Source of the DNA: Acheta domesticus
Lineage: Eukaryota > Arthropoda > Insecta > Orthoptera > Gryllidae
Direction: 5' to 3'
Assembly: GCA_031308135.1 (NCBI GenBank)
Contig: JAHLJT010000631.1
Coordinates: forward strand, 143,014,734-143,078,733
DNA: 64,000 bases
Shown in pieces: positions 34,203 through 44,686 of this stretch. Every line of letters starts with the position of its first letter. The first letter of the stretch is position 1. The position numbers were made by a program, and so were the translations under genes. The notes beneath the pieces are model-generated. The model was not told the origin of the DNA. It saw nothing but the letters and a program-made list of their open reading frames with translations, and searched no databases.

Positions 34203-35656
34203 TTTTTACTATCCTGTATACGTACGTATATACCGAGTAATATAATAAGAGAAAGTTATGTAATGCTGTGCGAAAAAACGGCGAATTTTCGGCAGAAAAA
34301 AATTCATTGCCGGGCCGTGATAACGAAAAAGTGGATAAAACCAGTTGCTAAATTCAGGGGGAAAAATCCCCTAACACGTGGTGTAGCCAGAATCATTGTT
34401 TTGTGAGTCCTTGATACCGAAAAACCAATTGAAAGCAAAGCGTCCGTCTGTCTGGCTCTAGTTGAAGCTGTGAGATTTTGAAAAACTTTCTACAAAATTT
34501 GGGAGTATTTACGTGAAGCACATTTTCAAAATTTTCTCAAAAACCACTCCAAATTTGTTCTTTACATTTATTGTTACAATCGAGTAATATATACTTGTAA
34601 AGGCGGCATACAACCGACTTTTACGGTTAACTTTGAAATTATAAAAATTGCAAAAGTTTGAATTTATTGCAGCATCTTTCTCCAACTACAAAATTGAAGG
34701 TAGAGATTTTTCCTTCAAATAAAATTTGTTCTCCGTAGTGAGGTGTTTCTTTAAGATCATGTACAAATTTTTGAAACATTCAGTAGTTTTCGCACAATTT
34801 TAAAAATATAGAAAAACAAGATTTTCTGAAAAACGTCTCCAAATTTTTTCTTTAAACTTTTAGTAAGGATAGTACTAAATGTCCTCTACCAGAGTACATA
34901 AACTCCATGTTGCTTTATTCTTTTTATTACAAAAATGTATTTGTTACTTGGCTCTCACCTCAATATTTACATTGTGGCGATTTGTTTATATTGTGGTTTT
35001 TATCAGTTCATGTGCTTTAAATAATTTCAACTAAAGATTCTCAAAAACTCAATCGTTTTTTGTGAAAACGAGCTCAAAATTCCACATTTTCAGAAACGTT
35101 CAAAAGTTATTTTCTCAAAAATTGCTCCAAATGTTTTCTTCAGACTTTTCGAACGGATAGTGCTAATTGCACTCTTTAATATGACGTAAAGTTAATTTGG
35201 AATTATTTTTGTGTTTTTTCAAAAATTTCACAATGTAAATTTTTTAATGATCTCTTACACCGTTAATATGCACATTTCCAGAAATTTGTAAACATTATTA
35301 TATTTGTGAGTATAAGTGCTTCAAATGAAGTTTTTCGAAAACTTTAAAGTTTTCAGTGAAAAAGAGCTTCAAATATCGCATTTACAGTAGCGTTTATATG
35401 CCATTTTCTTAAAAACGACTCCATATTTTTCAAAGAAAATTACCATTTAGGACGAGGTTTTACTGTTCTTTAAATTTTTAAAATAATATCTCTGTTCTAC
35501 TATTAAGAAACCGAAAATTTAAGAAAATGTCAAAAAAGTAATTTGGGCGGTGATAGATGGCAGCTGGCAAGAGAATTTGGCCGAATAGCTAGCCGAGACC
35601 AAAGGAAATAGAAAACTAATACGGGAAAGTCCGTGTCACTCTGTAGCACCACTAGT
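34203..35656 (-). mobile_element. Family A repeat, full length (copy 8)
   Basis: Minus-strand copy from the hairpin end (TTTTTACTATCCTGTATACG) to the complement of ACTAGTGGTGCTACAG. It keeps the 3' segment (GCCGGGCCGTGATAACGAAA), a short GTCCGTCTGTCTG remnant and the paragraph series. The latter part (GACGAGGTTTTACTG, GGCAGCTGGCAAGAG, ACGGGAAAGTCCGTG) is collinear with the 6-kb copy. No coding capacity. Confidence 0.85.
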
Positions 35657-35691
35657 TTTTATATACAATCATCCGCACTCATATCAGGGGA

Positions 35692-36612
35692 GTGTAAGTG
35701 ATTGATGTATCGTACTGTGATATACCAAAATATTATATATTTTTTTCAATAACATTTGCTGTAAATGGGTTGGATAAAAGGGTCTGCAAATGGCGATATA
35801 CAGCCTTAGCAACGCCGGCATAGTGGTTGGCAAGGTAGATAAACTGCATTCAGGCGTTGAATAGGTGGGGGCACTGGCTAGATAGATAAAATAATGTGGG
35901 ATTGGTCTGAAAAGGAATGACTGTCGAGGACGTGGCTACTTGGTTTGATAAGAGGGGGATGGATTGGCAAAGGGAGAATAGACTATCAAATTTTATCGTT
36001 TTGTTTTAAGAAAGAGGAACGAAGGACGGATACCGAAGCGTTGAGGCCGGAAAAACGGCGGAGAACAGACATTCTGATAGAGGTCGTCGAGTAGTACAGA
36101 TCGCTCGCGAGTATAATATTAGTGAAGCGGGACTTGTAAGTTTTGAGTGAGACTTAATAGTTTTTCGGACTCTGAAAGTCAATGTGCAGAAGTGAATTTG
36201 CGTAGGACTTGGAAAGTTTCTTTTATATTGCGGTGTTGGACTTTAACATTTTACCACTAGTTGGGGAAGACTAGGAACTCTAAATATCACGTAAGAACCG
36301 GTAGATATTCTAGGCAGTGAGGGCTGGATGCGTCGGCAGCGTCGCAAGATTGGAAGAAAGAAGCAGGACTTGGGATCATCTGCATTCAAGTGGGAAGATA
36401 CTGCGGACCGTCGTCGATCAAGACGTTAGATAAGTACTGCAGTACAAAAGTTTTATTTAAAAAGGTCATGACCTAGAACAATTGTCAAAATTGTTAAATA
36501 AATTGTTGAATTTTTCTTTTGGAAATGAAAAGATTTTCATTTAGTCAATCACAATTGTTAAGTAGTTAGAAATAGATAATTATTCCCTTTCAGATTCCTC
36601 GCCATACTGTAT
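35692..36612 (+). mobile_element. LTR-like segment (candidate Ty3/gypsy-type LTR)
   Basis: Begins AGTGTAAGTGATTG just after a purine run AGGGGAG. It includes a TATAATAT box near 36111 and an AATAAA near 36497. It ends at ATACTGTATAGT, followed at once by TGGCAGATCAAGTAATC, which has the TGG start expected of a tRNA primer-binding site. A second TGGCGCCC lies near 36753. No second LTR or gag/pol was found. The polypurine run and the primer site each point to an LTR edge, but both can occur by chance. Confidence 0.3.
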
Positions 36613-38125
36613 AGTTGGCAGATCAAGTAATCGGCTATCTAGGCGATAGCGATTATCCATAACGGGACCCATTGACCCAGCTAGCCGGACATTAATACAT
36701 TTGTTTAAATTAGCTGTGGAAGCATTGGTTTTAATTAACGTAACCTGTTCCTGGCGCCCAAAATTTTACTATAAATTCGGAACGGGTCACGATTATAACC
36801 GTCCTAAGGTGAATGATGTCAACGATCTCGTAATAGTTCATGACGAGACATTGTTGGTACGTTTCAATACCCTAGCATGGGCGTTTGCTTCAAATCTTAA
36901 AAAAAAGGCGAGAAAGTAAAAACGGGTAGTGGTTGCAATATATCTACGAAACAATGTTACTTAATTATTTGTGAAATATAGATGTATCCCCACAGATTGT
37001 CAGAAACGTTTATCTGGAATATAACCACGATTTCGCTTTTTACAAAATCTCGCTTCTGCACAGCACTTATCGACAAATTACCTTGGAAGCAGTACTTACT
37101 GTGGTTATACTCCTCATATCCATTCTGAACCAACGAAATGAAATGGAAGTGTGATATACTGTTTCTGTGTTGAGCAAAATGATAATTACTTCCATTTTAA
37201 GTGGTATCTCTAAACCAGAACTAACAATTTAAAAGTTATCTACGCAATATTTGCACTCTTTTTCCACAAATTTTGCTTTTTCCGCAGATATTATAATATT
37301 ATGAAGTGTTTGTTCTTTAAGTTTTTTCAGTTTTAAAACAACGTTTTAATTTCATTAAATTCTTTATGTATGCAGTTATCAAATAGAACGTGAAAAATAG
37401 GTACAGTGCGTTCAAATTGCTCTTTCCCTCGCGAGAAAATAGAGAGCAACTATAGTGAACTACTGGGGACTATCAGTTTTGGTTCTCTTCATCAAAGGTT
37501 CGCAAAATCCTATTTCCGAAAGGTAATTCAATTTTTCAACTATGATTGGGAGCAAAATATAATCGCCGCGAAATCAAATCTCAAAACTTCCGTGCTTTTT
37601 CACCCTTGATTCTATATCTTTGTCAATGCACACTACATATTGTAATGCAATTTTAACACCTTGAAAAGCGTGTGACATGGTTGGCGCACTTTCTTCATTT
37701 TTGTGTCCTATACTTAAATCTTAAATCTTTTCTTCTCAGCAAAAATACCCTTTCACCGCATCATGTACTTTCACGTTTTAGTAGCTAGATCCAATTTCAT
37801 TAGTTTTCAACTTCTGCTCCGCATCCATGAAGTCCCCGTACTGGTGCTGGAGAGAAGAGCTACCGATGAGTTGCACCCCCCGGTGGTTCATTCCCTTAGT
37901 CCCTTTTGTTTACTATCAATGTTACAAAATAATTCGCGGGAACCTCTACCTCAAATCCTTCGTGTGATTTCGCGGTATGGAGGTAACAAGATTTTGTTCC
38001 TGGGAAGTATGTTCACTACAACCGAATCTTTTAAGAGAGTATTAGGTGTGTGAACCGGAGCCAGCGACTTCACTTCACTGTAACTGATAATGCATTATTG
38101 TCACAGTTGATGGTTCTTTATTAAA
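36613..38125. other. AT-rich intergenic DNA
   Basis: Only chance-length frames. If the preceding LTR call is right, the first part would be leader sequence, but no gag-like frame follows. Confidence 0.4.
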
Positions 38126-38129
38126 AAAC

Positions 38130-38152
38130 AACAACAACAACAACAACAACAA
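38130..38152. repeat. (ACA)n microsatellite
   Basis: Seven uninterrupted ACA units. Confidence 0.9.
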
Positions 38153-38209
38153 CTAATACCGTTTTGTTTTTATCGTGAGTTCATGAACTTGAGCTTACGA
38201 AACCGGTGT

Positions 38210-38440
38210 AACGTCCGTCCTTTTCCCCCACGCCCATCTTGGCGTGTGATCTCGTCCCGCGTGAACGCGCCGGGGGCGTCTCCGGCTACGCGTCGTCGCC
38301 GCGCGGAACGCCGTGGCGACGCGACGCGCCGGCGCGCGGCCGCCGGATGGCGCCTCGTGGCTCTCCGCGGCGGCGGCGGGAGCGGGGGTAGAGGGAGCGG
38401 CGCCGAGCGGTGCTGTGACGATCGAGGTGCGGCGATGCTG
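38210..38440. other. CpG island
   Basis: Very CpG-dense (GCGACGCGACGCGCCGGCGCG, GGCGGCGGCGGGAGCGGGGG). The single forward frame through it is Arg/Gly-rich and unrecognised. Confidence 0.5.
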
Positions 38441-38800
38441 ACAGTAATGGTAACGGAGAATAGCGTCAGTGATGGTGAAAGTGACGATGATGACCGCGAT
38501 TACGATTTCGATTAGTACAGAGACTGTCAGTGACGGTGGGTGACGCTGAATGACAGTGAATGACGCAATGTAACACTAATTGTCGCTGAAAAGCAGTGAA
38601 TCACGGCGAATGTCGCTTAGTAACGCTGAATGGCAAACGTTAACAATACTTGGGAACAGTGACAGTTGTTGACGGTAACGGTGACATTTGTTTTCGGTGT
38701 CGGAGAACTTTGTGACAGTAAGTGTGGATTTTCTTGAACAGTCGTTCACTTTGTGACAGTAAGTGTGGATATTCCTGGAGACTGTGGTGACACTGACGTT
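38441..38800 (+). repeat. Degenerate tandem repeats (TGACAGTGAATGACGC-type and a 43-bp pair)
   Basis: Variants of TGACGCTGAATGACAGTGAA repeat with a period near 12 bases up to about 38640. Then TTTGTGACAGTAAGTGTGGA occurs twice about 43 bases apart (about 38709 and 38752). Both look like decayed minisatellites. Confidence 0.65.
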
Positions 38801-38865
38801 CACGTTGAAGACCGTTACAGACGATTGGTTTTGTGGTGAAATGTCGTTGGCATTTAAAATTAAAT

Positions 38866-39084
38866 GATCACAGGAGTTGTCATTGCCAACTATACTGTTT
38901 ATTTCACGAGCAGCTTTCGATGGCTTAGCCATCATCATCCGTTTCTGTTGCCTGGAAGCCACAAAGCGACTACGACTACTACGTTTTGTGGCTTCCAGAC
39001 AGCAGATAATGATGATGATGGCTAAGCCATCGAAAGCTTCTCTTGAAATAAACAGTATTGTTGGCAATGACAATAACTGTGATC
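38866..39084. mobile_element. Foldback element with about 102-bp arms and a 14-base loop
   Basis: 38866-38967 (GATCACAGGAGTTGTCATTG through GGAAGCCACAAAGCG) is the reverse complement, with about ten differences, of 38982-39084. The loop contains ACTACGACTACTA. The arms include AGCTTTCGATGGCTTAGCC and ACTGTTTATTTCA. The near-identity of the arms explains why almost the same peptide is open on both strands. It is most simply a foldback MITE, and the transcript would be a long hairpin. Confidence 0.85.
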
Positions 39085-39269
39085 GTTACAGGAGAGCCAG
39101 TTGCGATGGCAGGAATGAGAGCTTTGGAGGGGGTGTCATCGCGGGGCAGTCGAATGTGGGAATTGTCTTCATTTCGAAAAAAATACATACCATACGTGAC
39201 GGCAGGAGTCGCATCCATTGAGTTCACCTTGGCTACAAGCCTCTCATTGTCAGTTTCGGCATCCAATAA

Positions 39270-39890
39270 ACTTATATTTTCAACATATATGTAAATGACA
39301 TATTTCTGAGATGGAAACAAACTATTAGAACAGGAATAAAATGAACAAGGAAAACTATTGTAAACCTTCCACTCTATGCAGATGTTGCTGGCATAATTCA
39401 AGAAACAGAAAAGGATCTACAATATGACCTGCACCGCTATAATCAGCTATACAGCTCTTATAACCTAACCCTTATCAAAGGACAAAACTAAAATATTAGC
39501 ATTTTCAGGAAAATATATTATCCGTTTAGAAATAATTCTAGACAATATAAGCTTACAACAAGTTCTAAATTTTAATTACTTAGGATGTGACACAGAAGGA
39601 TAAAAAGACATAGACAAAATATTAGCACGATTTCAATCTGTGGGACCATACACACGACTCCTAAAAACAAGACCCGAAAAGATGCTAGGATAGAATTTTA
39701 TAAAACTTTAGCTCTTCCGATATCGCTTTATGGTAGTGAGCGCTGAGTTCTAACGCAAAAAAGAGTAAAAAAAATTCAGAGCTCAGGGATGAGGTTCCTT
39801 CGAAGAACCAATGGTTGCATCTTACAAGACCAGAAAATAAATGATGAAATTAGGCGAGAATTGAATGTAAACATCATAAATAATATAATG
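39270..39890 (+). pseudogene. Non-LTR reverse transcriptase relic, C-terminal half (5' part)
   Basis: The forward strand carries broken reading frames of an insect non-LTR retrotransposon protein. FNIYVNDIFLRWK (before the YADD region) is at about 39273. LYADVAGIIQETEKDLQ is at about 39369 and has ADV where an active enzyme has ADD. LLYGSE-like and EMRFLRRTNGC-like stretches follow near 39730-39830, and LNVNIINNIM closes this part. Several stops and frameshifts make it inactive. The 564-bp insertion at 39891 splits it from the remainder at 40455. Confidence 0.8.
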
Positions 39891-40454
39891 AAAACTAGCT
39901 GAACCCGTGCGATTACATCGCACTGAAGGGATGCTTTCCGCTTCCAGCCACATGTAGAAATACACGTTGGCCACGTGGGTAATACCGCGTGCAAAGGCTT
40001 CTTGCCAGCTGGCGTATGCTAGACGAATTACATAAATCCGTAGATATCACATAAAAGATATATAAGAACATACACAAAATTTTACATTGAACACTTACAA
40101 CACAATTGATAAATAGTCGCACACATGTTTGTCTTAACGGAACGCACAACAGATTTCCGCTTCCCGCCGCTTCGATTCACATGCGACAACCACGTGAGTT
40201 CTCCTGTGGCGGATGGTGTGCGCATAACCGCCATCTTGACAGGCAGCGCGCGGAGGGCACGCTAACTATCCCAGCCGCAAAGTTCAAACAACAAAAGTTT
40301 CCTAGCATTTTATTAATAACGAAAAGCTTCGTGATTTGCAATACTTAGTGACCTCCATTCCTGATTTTTTTATCTTTTTTTTGGTACCTCATTTGTTAAA
40401 ATCCGTTCACTATGAGCCGAGTAGGAGGGACAACAAATTCACGGTTTTAACGAA
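39891..40454 (+). mobile_element. 564-bp insertion inside the reverse transcriptase relic
   Basis: Starts AAAACTAGCTGAACCCGTGCG and ends in GGTTTTAACGAAAA. It is bounded by AATAATATAATG (39879-39890) and AATAATATATATG (40455-40467), which look like a target-site duplication. Removing it rejoins the reverse transcriptase frame. The start CTAGCTGAACCCGTGCGATT and the AAATCCGTTCACTATG near the 3' end are like a non-autonomous repeat type common in arthropod genomes, whose class I cannot state. A related start occurs at 61716. Confidence 0.75.
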
Positions 40455-40617
40455 AATAATATATATGATAAACAGGAAAAGTGGCTGCAGCACTTACAAA
40501 GAATAGAAGAAACAAGACTGAAAAGATTAGCATATTCTAAAAAACCGAGAGAGAAAAGAGATATGGTAAGACCCAAGAAAAGATGGAAAGATACAGTGGA
40601 GACGGAACAGGCGTAAG
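40455..40617 (+). pseudogene. Non-LTR reverse transcriptase relic, C-terminus (3' part)
   Basis: Continues the relic after the insertion: DKQEKWLQHLQRIEETRLKR, then KKPREKRDMVRPKKRWKDTV and a stop. The order W..HL.R......R..K..GRP..RW is the conserved C-terminus of many insect non-LTR retrotransposon polyproteins. Together with 39270-39890 it marks one old 5'-truncated copy. Confidence 0.8.
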
Positions 40618-41726
40618 CATAATATTAACGTTAGCACAACAACCATGAACTAATTCCAAAGGATAGGCCAACGCATGTACCGGCAATATGAGGCAGTTAT
40701 TACAGACCATTTTACTTTTACGAGTGCCAGATCTGGTCCAAATGACCAACGCTTTTAGAACATGTCCAGTGTCCAACTGCATGTGGCTTACAATTCCACT
40801 GGTGACGCTGGTGTCCGTATTTATCTCATGTGTGTTGAAATAAATAGAAAATACAAACATATTAAACCGGCAGAATTACGATACATTGCCGATGGCAGAA
40901 CTACAGTTCATTGAACAATGAATGGAATTCGGAATACCCTTCTAAGAGATACGAACCGTTGAAATAAATGGATAATTATGTTACATCATGTTAGGTATTA
41001 CGTGATTGTATGCATATTTTATATCAAACAACAAACAAAGGAATTTCATATCTCGAATCTAATGCAAAAAGAGACGCAAACAAATTACAGTATGAGTATG
41101 AAAGGTGAAGATACAGACGTTTAAGATCTAGGAAGACGGATTTCATTTACTGAAGCGCATTACATATTTAATTACAAATGCACTTAATTAACTTCACGCA
41201 AAAGTCCGTACGTACGATCAAGGAAATGAATAATTTTTGTTTTTAAGTGCTTCGAGAATAAAATTCGTTCCTGTTGCGCAGTACACGTCTTCACAAACGG
41301 TTTTCTTCATATTTGAAGAGTATCAACTCTCATTTTTAAAACACGTATCCTTTAAGGGCATCGCAATTTATGAGTACCAGGACGAGAGAAAAAAGGCTTT
41401 TAAGTAATACAAAATCAAACAGAATCTTCTCCCTTTCCTATAGTCTCAAACTTTCTCAGAGAAAATGTATTTGTATATCACGACCTACCACAATCTCAGT
41501 AGGAAAGCAGACAAATATCTCCTGTCGTACTAGATCTAATAATTGATGTTAAAATATGTTATATCTTAAATAACTGTAAAAATCTTAATGAAACATCTTC
41601 AACATCATTTGAGTAAAAAACCATGTGTTTCCTTCAGGCTAACAAGGATGTTCAGGAAACATCTAACAGAAGAGATCGACTTCGAATTTTTGACATTTGG
41701 GTTTACTTTGAAAAATATTACCAAAC
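40618..41726. other. Intergenic DNA
   Basis: The first part may be 3' UTR of the reverse transcriptase relic. Nothing else recognised. Confidence 0.4.
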
Positions 41727-42763
41727 TCTTGAAATTCGCGACCGGGAGAGATGGCTCAGTTCATCAACTTGATGTTACTGCAGTGTCTCTGACCGGGAGG
41801 TCCTAGGTTCCAGTCTCCACGGCGGCAGGATTTTCGACACTAGCTTGTCAACTCGTTCGAATTCATTCGCTGGCTGAAGGAGAATTCTAGCGGCCAGCTG
41901 CTCTGATCGGTAATTTTCCGTGGTTTCTCCGATCAACACCAGACGAATGTAGGAGCAGTACCCTAACAAACGGGCCACGGACCACGCGCGATCTTTCCTT
42001 CCTCTTCCTTGTACTATCCTCTCCGGCTTTCCAGACGCTACTGATTCCATCCAAGGCTTCACAAAATGGAAATAACGTTGAGATAAACTTCCTTTGTTAC
42101 AGTTTCTTTGTTTAAAAAAAATGTGGGGGCATGACGTGACACTCACAGGACACAACACTTAACACATGGACACTGGCGGGATATTTTGTTTTGGCAACAA
42201 TGGGGACATCCTCTGGATCATGTGCGAGCCAGCAATCATTTCTTCGGTTGGTTTGCTCGTCAACCGTAAAACTCTTCTCATCAGAAAAGAATCTGATTCC
42301 TCCCGCAGCATCATTTTTCAATGAAGTCAAAAGGAAATTGCAGCGACTGATTTTTTGTCGTAGTTACCTCGTAGAGCGTTTGTCTTACCTTCAACGTGTA
42401 GGATTTGTATCGAAGATCTTACAAATACTTGTCGACACAAATAATTGTTGCTAATGATCGCAATGAGCAGCCATCAGAGTGTGTATGTAAATACACACTT
42501 ACACTAACATGCACTACACTACCACACATGCCGGGAGACCGGTCGGGAGCTTTCGGCTTGTCTCGGCTGGGGCGGCCCCGCTACTGGGAGACTCTTGGTT
42601 GAGGGGAAAACCCCACTAGTCGACGGTAGGTCGGCGCTAGATCTCGCCATCCAGCGGGGAAAAGATCATCGCCACATTCCGAGAAAAACACGCACTACAC
42701 TTACGGGACTAACGACCTAAGTAGATGACGCGGCCGGAAACATCAATCAATCTTGAAATTCGC
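41727..42763 (+). mobile_element. S1 SINE carrying a mariner fragment, with perfect 13-bp target duplication
   Basis: TCTTGAAATTCGC is present exactly at 41727-41739 and 42751-42763. Between them lies an S1 copy. The head is at 41740, with box A-like GATGGCTCAGTTCATC and box B-like GGTCCTAGGTTCCAGTCTCC. The body runs to about 42023, and the 3' half from about 42486 to the ATCAATCAATC tail. Head and tail parts match the 8.4-kb copy. The interval 42024-42485 is foreign and contains transposase sequence. The perfect duplication shows that this is one insertion locus and relatively young. Confidence 0.9.
42027..42345 (-). pseudogene. Mariner-type transposase fragment
   Basis: On the minus strand the frame from about 42345 reads LTSLKNDAAGGIRFFSDEKS, TVDEQTNRRNDCWLAHDPED and TKYPASVHVLSVVSCECHVM, then PPHFF and a stop. 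It continues in another frame as VKPWMESVASGKP up to about 42027. FFSDEK holds the first catalytic Asp of the DDE/D domain, and PASV.VLGVVSS..HVMPPHFF is the usual core of this Tc1/mariner group. The later catalytic residues are beyond the broken end. The frameshift sits in a T8 run, a simple slippage site. N- and C-terminal domains are missing. Confidence 0.85.
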
Positions 42764-42829
42764 TTGCAAAACTCAATCGCAAATTACTCTTAATAATTTG
42801 TCCCGCATTTTTTGTAACGTTGGGTCATG

Positions 42830-43150
42830 CTATCACATCGCCACGCCTGAACGCCATGTTTGCGCCGCTCCTGATCACATCTCATCGTATCGCGTCCCGT
42901 CATTGCATTACATTACGTAGTATGGCATCAATTCACGACACATCGCATCGCGTCAGATTGCGTCGCATCACCGCATTCCATCGCGTCGCATCGCATCGCG
43001 TCACATCGTCGCATCACATCATATGGTATCGCATCACGTCATGTCGGAAAGCACTGCATCTTATACCACCAACGTAACGCTTTGTGTGGCATCGCCCCAC
43101 ATGACATTCCGTCGGGGGACGTCGCATCGCATCGTACCGTACCGGATCGC
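42830..43150 (+). repeat. Degenerate pentanucleotide repeat (CATCG/CATCR)
   Basis: GCATCGCGTCGCATC-type sequence, with period five (ATCGC, GTCGC, ATCAC, GTCAC), runs for about 300 bases and fades into the adjacent CpG island. Codon frames across it are meaningless repeats of His/Arg/Ser. Confidence 0.75.
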
Positions 43151-43470
43151 AACTCATCACCACCCCTGAGCGCCAGCGTCGCGTGGCGTCGCTTTCCTTG
43201 GCATTCTGTCGCGGCGCATGGCGTCGAGGTGCATCCAATCGAAAAAGCACGCTACACTTGGCCGCCAGCGCCGCTGCGCATCGCGTGGCAGGGCCGCTGC
43301 AATTTCCTCGCTGCGCTGGCCTGCGCGCGCGGGGCTGAGGCGCGCGCGCGTGTTCCGCTCGGCGCCGCCGCGGGGCCTTGGCCGCCGCCGCCGTCGCCGC
43401 CGCCGCCGCCGTGACAGGGGCCGTGTCGTCGGCCAAGGCGACCGCCGCGCCGCCGCTTCGATAAATCGCT
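43151..43470. other. CpG island
   Basis: Extremely GC-rich (GCGCGCGCGTGTTCCGC, GCCGCCGCCGTCGCC). Frames are open on all sides. The GCCGCC run is a trinucleotide repeat. No supported exon. Confidence 0.5.
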
Positions 43471-44129
43471 TCCAACGTGAAACGGCAATTAGCTGCCTGC
43501 CAGCCAGACAAAACGCCACAATTTATTTGCCTCTAGTGCGTGTAACATTACTCCGCTTGCTGATGTATTGACTGAATTCATTTTGATTCGGCTCAACTCA
43601 GAGGTTGGATTTTCGCAGTATTAATTTATTTTGCGAATCCAAACGAATAGAAATGAACAGCGTAAATGATTTTTCATACCAGGATTTGTCCTTCCGTTTT
43701 CTTTATGATTATCTCATCATGTGTTTCACATGTTTATTCAGAGTGTGCAATTCAAGCACATTATGAAATTAAAATTCCTAATCTGAAATAACTAAAAGAC
43801 AAACAAATTTGGTGAATTTGGACTCTAAACCTATGGAAAATAATTCATATTTTTAAGGCAATTGATCGTCTCTATGACTTGTTTCAAAATATTCTAGTAC
43901 CGAAATATTCTAGTACATTGTAGAAACAATGCAATGTATGTTGTTTCATGATGAAAAATTTGATCAAGAATCCAATTTTGTTACAAGTTCTTGATGAGGT
44001 GACAAATTAATATACATTATTTTTCAGTGCAAACCGTTTAAAATTGTTATATTTTTATACTTATTGGAGATAAATATCGTTATATTATCGTATATAATAC
44101 ATGGCCTCATCACATACATATGAGCCCGG
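43471..44129. other. AT-rich intergenic DNA
   Basis: Nothing recognised. Confidence 0.45.
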
Positions 44130-44305
44130 TAGGCTGTTCTGTCCTTTATCTCCCTCTTTCTCCGTCCCTGTCCCTTTCTCTCTCAGTCTCTCACCGTCTC
44201 TCTTTCTTTCTTTCCGTCTCTCTCTCTGTCTCAGTCTGAGTCTCTCAGTGTGTGCTTCTCTTTGCCTGTCTCTGCCTCTGCCTCTCTCTGTCCCTCTCCT
44301 TACGG
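44130..44305. repeat. CT-rich tract
   Basis: TCTCTCTGTCTCAG and CCTGTCTCTGCCTCTGCC variants. The frames on both strands through it are low complexity. Confidence 0.85.
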
Positions 44306-44583
44306 TGTGAGAAACATTTCTTTGGGGCCTCAAAAGTTTAGTTTTTAATGCCCTAGAGTGCTTCGTTTAGGAGTTATTTGACGATATAAATTCAAAAATC
44401 CTACCGAGTGTAGCGAGTTGCATTCGACCTTCATATTTTGTTTCTTATTCTACAGCGCCATCTAGAGCTATGTTTTCGATATTTTAATAGTTATTCTACT
44501 ATTTGGAGCGGTGATGAATCCAACAAAACAGAGATAATTAAAAGTGGTGCAGTCGTTCTTCAGCGATGGTGCCTTAGTCATAC

Positions 44584-44588
44584 ACACA

Positions 44589-44682
<94 letters not shown>
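44584..44682. repeat. (CA)n(TA)n compound microsatellite
   Basis: CACACA for about 45 bases passes directly into TATATA for about 52 bases. It ends at the left terminus of the transposon described next. Confidence 0.95.

Positions 44683-44686
<4 letters not shown>

Noticed and set aside
38576..39221. Similar peptides open on plus and minus strands, suggesting a conserved protein
   Set aside because: The similarity is due to the foldback arms being inverted copies of each other.
43014..43571. Several 110-165-codon frames on both strands
   Set aside because: Stop-poor CpG island and pentamer repeat; mutually exclusive frames with no recognisable protein.
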